A DNA stretch of 64,000 nucleotides from contig NZ_LT615367.1 in NCBI RefSeq assembly GCF_900095885.1, positions 2,232,001 through 2,296,000 on the forward strand, given 5' to 3'. The notes beneath the pieces are model-generated. The model made no database searches and was not told the origin of the DNA. It saw nothing but the letters and a program-made list of their open reading frames with translations. Source of the DNA: Dickeya aquatica (GTDB lineage: Bacteria; Pseudomonadota; Gammaproteobacteria; Enterobacterales; Enterobacteriaceae). A program made the position numbers and the translations under genes. Of this stretch, positions 62,253 to 64,000 are shown in pieces (positions within the stretch are counted from its first letter, which is position 1; each line of letters starts with the position of its first letter).

Positions 62253-62660
62253 ATGAGCGAAGCACTTAAGATTCTAAACAACATCCGTACCCTGCGCGCC
62301 CAGGCCAGAGAATGCACCCTGGAAACGCTGGAAGAAATGCTGGAAAAACTGGAAGTCGTGGTTAATGAACGCCGCGAAGAAGAAAGTCAGGCACAGGCGG
62401 AAATCGAAGAGCGCACACGCAAATTACAGCAGTATCGTGAAATGTTAATTGCTGACGGCATCGACCCTAACGAATTGTTACAGTCTGCTGGCGCAAGCAA
62501 AGTTGTTGGTAAAGCCAAGCGCGCAGCTCGTCCGGCCAAATACCAATACACCGACGAAAATGGCGAAGTGAAAACCTGGACAGGCCAGGGCCGTACGCCT
62601 GCCGTTATTAAGAAAGCGATTGAAGAACAGGGCAAGGCTCTGGAAGATTTTCTGCTTTAA
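62253..62660 (+). CDS. hns: Nucleoid-associated silencer H-NS
   Basis: 135 residues (E. coli 137). Residues 1-80 form the dimerisation and higher-order coiled coil ([20 protein letters not shown], then [18 protein letters not shown]). A basic linker ([17 protein letters not shown]) leads to the C-terminal DNA-binding part with the minor-groove motif QGR at 112-114 in [12 protein letters not shown]. It binds AT-rich DNA and silences foreign genes, with Cnu (15755) as a possible partner. Own promoter and terminator. Confidence 0.97.
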   Translation: MSEALKILNNIRTLRAQARECTLETLEEMLEKLEVVVNERREEESQAQAEIEERTRKLQQYREMLIADGIDPNELLQSAGASKVVGKAKRAARPAKYQYTDENGEVKTWTGQGRTPAVIKKAIEEQGKALEDFLL

Positions 62661-62678
62661 TTTACGCGGATTCATGTG

Positions 62679-62712
62679 TAAAAAAACACCCCTTCCTGGG
62701 GTGTTTTTTTTA
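62679..62712 (+). terminator. hns terminator
   Basis: AACACCCC and GGGGTGTT form a stem followed by eight T residues, about 20 bases past the hns stop. An A run on the left could also serve galU on the minus strand. Confidence 0.92.
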
Positions 62713-62785
62713 TCTGCACACAATATTCACGCTCAAGAAATGCTCCCATGCTCATTTACCATTGTGATGAGCATGGGTAACTCGA

Positions 62786-63697
62786 TTAATGCGCTTCTTG
62801 CTCTACGGCGTCTTTCAGCCACTGAGTGAAATCATCACCCAATGCATCGTGGCGAATACCATATTCTACAAATGCAGCCATGTATCCGAGCTTATTACCA
62901 CAGTCGTGACTGATCCCCTTCAGGTGATACGCCTCAACAGTCTGTGTTTCCATTAGCATTGCAATTGCATCAGTTAACTGAATTTCATTACCTGCACCGG
63001 GTTGCGTTTTCTTCAGCAGCTCCCAGATTTCAGCAGACAGCACATAACGGCCAACGACCGCTAAATTAGAAGGCGCTTCAGCAGCTTTCGGTTTTTCTAC
63101 TACACCAACCATGGGGGCGCTATCACCGGGTTTTAATTCCACGCCTTTACAATCAACCACACCGTAGCTGCTGACGTTCTCAACCGGCTCCACCATTATC
63201 TGACTATGGCCGGTACTATAAAAACGCTGCAACATTTCACTTAAATTGTCTTTCTTCAAATCGGATTCATATTCATCAATAATGACGTCAGGCAAAATAA
63301 CAGCGACAGGTTCATCCCCGACTAACGGATGCGCGCACAACACAGCATGCCCCAGCCCTTTTGCCAACCCCTGGCGCACCTGCATAATAGTCACATGCTC
63401 CGGGCAAATAGATTGCACTTCTTGCAATAACTGGCGCTGAACGCGTTTTTCCAGCACCGCTTCCAGTTCAAAACTGGTATCAAAATGGTTTTCAATGGAA
63501 TTTTTAGAAGAGTGTGTAACTAAAATAATCTCATTGATACCGGCGGCAATACATTCATTAACTACATATTGAATTAACGGTTTATCCACCAACGGCAGCA
63601 TTTCTTTGGGAATGGCTTTGGTAGCCGGCAACATGCGCGTTCCCAATCCAGCAACCGGGATGACCGCTTTTTTTACTTTTTTATTAACAGTTGACAT
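62786..63697 (-). CDS. galU: UTP-glucose-1-phosphate uridylyltransferase
   Basis: 303 residues (E. coli 302). Makes UDP-glucose for lipopolysaccharide, osmoregulated glucans and galactose metabolism. [30 protein letters not shown] is the nucleotide-binding start; [34 protein letters not shown] and VGVVEKPKA are catalytic-site blocks. I set the start at ATG 63697, which has GAGG seven bases upstream; the TTG two codons earlier is unlikely. Confidence 0.97.
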   Translation of the reverse strand: MSTVNKKVKKAVIPVAGLGTRMLPATKAIPKEMLPLVDKPLIQYVVNECIAAGINEIILVTHSSKNSIENHFDTSFELEAVLEKRVQRQLLQEVQSICPEHVTIMQVRQGLAKGLGHAVLCAHPLVGDEPVAVILPDVIIDEYESDLKKDNLSEMLQRFYSTGHSQIMVEPVENVSSYGVVDCKGVELKPGDSAPMVGVVEKPKAAEAPSNLAVVGRYVLSAEIWELLKKTQPGAGNEIQLTDAIAMLMETQTVEAYHLKGISHDCGNKLGYMAAFVEYGIRHDALGDDFTQWLKDAVEQEAH

Positions 63698-63897
63698 AAA
63701 CAACCTCGTATATATCGTTCAAATAATGAGCTTTATTTGGCCGGTGCATAAAACGGCGAAAGTATATCAGGTTCAATGCGAGATGCGCGCCCATTCTGGA
63801 AAGCAGCCTCAGGATCATCAGCGACATACTAGGGAATAAAAGAGAATAACGATAGCGCCCCCTTGCATGAAGTTTCGGGAAATGGCTCGCTATCAGA

Positions 63898-64000
63898 TTA
63901 GTCTGTAGAGAGCATCAAGCGTAAACGTCCTCCCTGCCCCCACACCAGGCATTCCCATGCACCACACGGGTAACTGAGCTGATTAATATAAGCCGCCTCC
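63898..64000 (-). CDS. rssB: RssB, regulator of RpoS degradation, last 33 codons
   Basis: The minus strand from the window edge reads EAAYINQLSYPCGAWECLVW then GQGGRLRLMLSTD and stops at TAA (63898-63900). This matches the end of E. coli RssB (YLNQISQQCDAWQCQIW...GGRLTLMLSAE). RssB is the response regulator that hands the sigma factor RpoS to the ClpXP protease. Only the extreme C-terminus is present; the receiver domain and the start lie outside. Its place upstream of galU is the same as in E. coli. Confidence 0.85.
   Translation of the reverse strand, partial: EAAYINQLSYPCGAWECLVWGQGGRLRLMLSTD

Overview
The window is a stretch of ordinary enterobacterial chromosome from a plant-associated soft-rot genus, most likely Dickeya or a close relative in the Pectobacteriaceae. 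Three things point there: a secreted rhamnogalacturonate lyase (RhiE type), a KdgM-type oligogalacturonate porin with two KdgR-like operators upstream, and separate trpG and trpD genes. The gene order otherwise follows Escherichia coli closely. Protein identifications rest on my memory of the E. coli and Dickeya families, since no search could be run.

Left part (1-15970): the end of ydgA, then add, a small exported SnoaL-like protein, a YfeH-type transporter, ydgJ, and an arabinose block. In that block araFGH is followed on the same strand by araC, while araBA runs the other way from a shared 382-bp control region. araD is not here. rhiE follows, then the Hha-family regulator cnu. In E. coli ydgJ and cnu are close neighbours, so the ara and rhi genes look like an insertion between them. 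The most notable point is inside add: about 17 residues, including the conserved DLAGDE segment, are read in the wrong frame between two compensating 1-nt shifts.

Middle part (16218-39889): the rsxABCDGE-nth operon, with most genes overlapping or abutting; then cysB, topA, yciN, sohB, yciK, btuR, rluB, yciO, rnm. Next comes a full tryptophan operon with TrpR operator, leader peptide (two Trp codons), attenuator, trpE-G-D-CF-B-A and a strong terminator.

Right part (40359-64000): the KdgM-type porin, ompW (FNR box upstream), a YkgJ-type cysteine-cluster protein, yciC-yciB-yciA, tonB (Fur box upstream), yciI, a chemoreceptor where E. coli has kch, yciY, clsA, yciU, oppABCDF, ychE, adhE, tdk, hns, galU, and the last codons of rssB at the very edge.

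I found no rRNA, tRNA, insertion sequence, prophage, CRISPR array or defence locus. I do not see a new multi-gene system; the findings are local anomalies and control elements in a largely core region.
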